Source: Eleginops maclovinus
Lineage: Eukaryota; Chordata; Actinopteri; Perciformes; Eleginopidae
Assembly (NCBI RefSeq): GCF_036324505.1
Contig: NC_086370.1
Coordinates: 1,431,259-1,495,258, forward strand
DNA: 64,000 nucleotides
Direction of reading: 5' to 3'
Shown: piece after piece, positions 63,898-64,000 of the stretch
Numbering within the stretch: position 1 is the stretch's first letter
Layout: each line of letters starts with the position of its first letter
The notes under the pieces: generated by a model
The model's input: the letters and a program-made list of their open reading frames with translations, nothing else
Databases searched by the model: none
What the model was told of the DNA's origin: nothing
Program-made: the position numbers and the translations under genes

Positions 63898-64000
63898 CAC
63901 AGAGGTGGCATGGATGTACAGTTCTGTTGGGTACCAGCGCATGAGGGGCTGAAAGGGAATGAGTGTGCTAATAAATTAGCAAAAGGGGCACTACAAAAGG
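63898..64000 (+). pseudogene. I-type LINE RNase H, piece 3 (continues beyond window)
   Basis: Reads RGGMDVQFCWVPAHEGLKGN followed by ECANKLAKGALQK: the histidine loop at the end of RNase H, continuing the protein broken at 54718 by ERV2. The window ends inside it. Confidence 0.88.

Overview
This window looks like ray-finned fish (teleost) nuclear DNA made almost entirely of nested transposable elements, and I see no convincing intact host protein-coding gene. The evidence for a fish is the mixture of families: L1/Tx1-type, L2-type, Rex3/RTE-type and RNase-H-bearing I-type LINEs, several hAT elements, a Tc1 element of the kind common in fish, a Ty3/gypsy element and fish-type endogenous retroviruses (ERVs), plus vertebrate-like 28S rRNA sequence. 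Two runs of 500 N (19271-19770, 47123-47622) mark assembly gaps.

Layout. 1-8997: a degenerate 28S rRNA relic on the minus strand, cut into three pieces by a hAET-type (hAT) end (to 649), a near full-length but dead L1/Tx1-type LINE (1033-7075, with a 16-bp target duplication) and a 5'-truncated L2-type LINE (7274-8594). 9285-13412: a palindromic DNA-transposon cluster with ends carrying TTAA, containing a Rex3 tail. 13408-15083: an L1 ORF1 scrap and a Charlie-like hAT. 15705-19270: a minisatellite in plus orientation, a hAT transposase relic, an LTR fragment and the same minisatellite in minus orientation. 19771-24789: a 1.5-kb block (MADF exons plus gypsy integrase) present twice, separated by ERV env and LTR debris. 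24065-32803: one Ty3/gypsy element on the minus strand, split by a nearly intact L2-type LINE (24794-28123). 32812-33536: a hAT MITE with a perfect 8-bp target duplication. 33751-46374: an intron-containing hAT element that swallowed a second nearly full-length L2 LINE (34145-37485, opposite strand) and ERV1 (39628-46015). 47623-51044: a long minisatellite array. 51045-64000: an I-type LINE interrupted by a rearranged hAT (51138-53271) and by ERV2 (54719-63893), which itself carries an apparently intact Tc1 transposon (56992-58641).

The insertions can be ordered by nesting and by target duplications. The strongest leads are: (1) a minisatellite family with two covarying unit types, a higher-order module and inverted arrays flanking a hAT relic; (2) a hAT whose right half was duplicated around an inverted copy of the adjacent satellite; (3) two related ERVs that both lack pol, share a gag-env junction, and carry a conserved hairpin directly before the polypurine tract and a 2.4-kb noncoding leader; (4) the 28S relic acting as a transposon trap. 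Family assignments are from reading protein motifs; no database search was possible.
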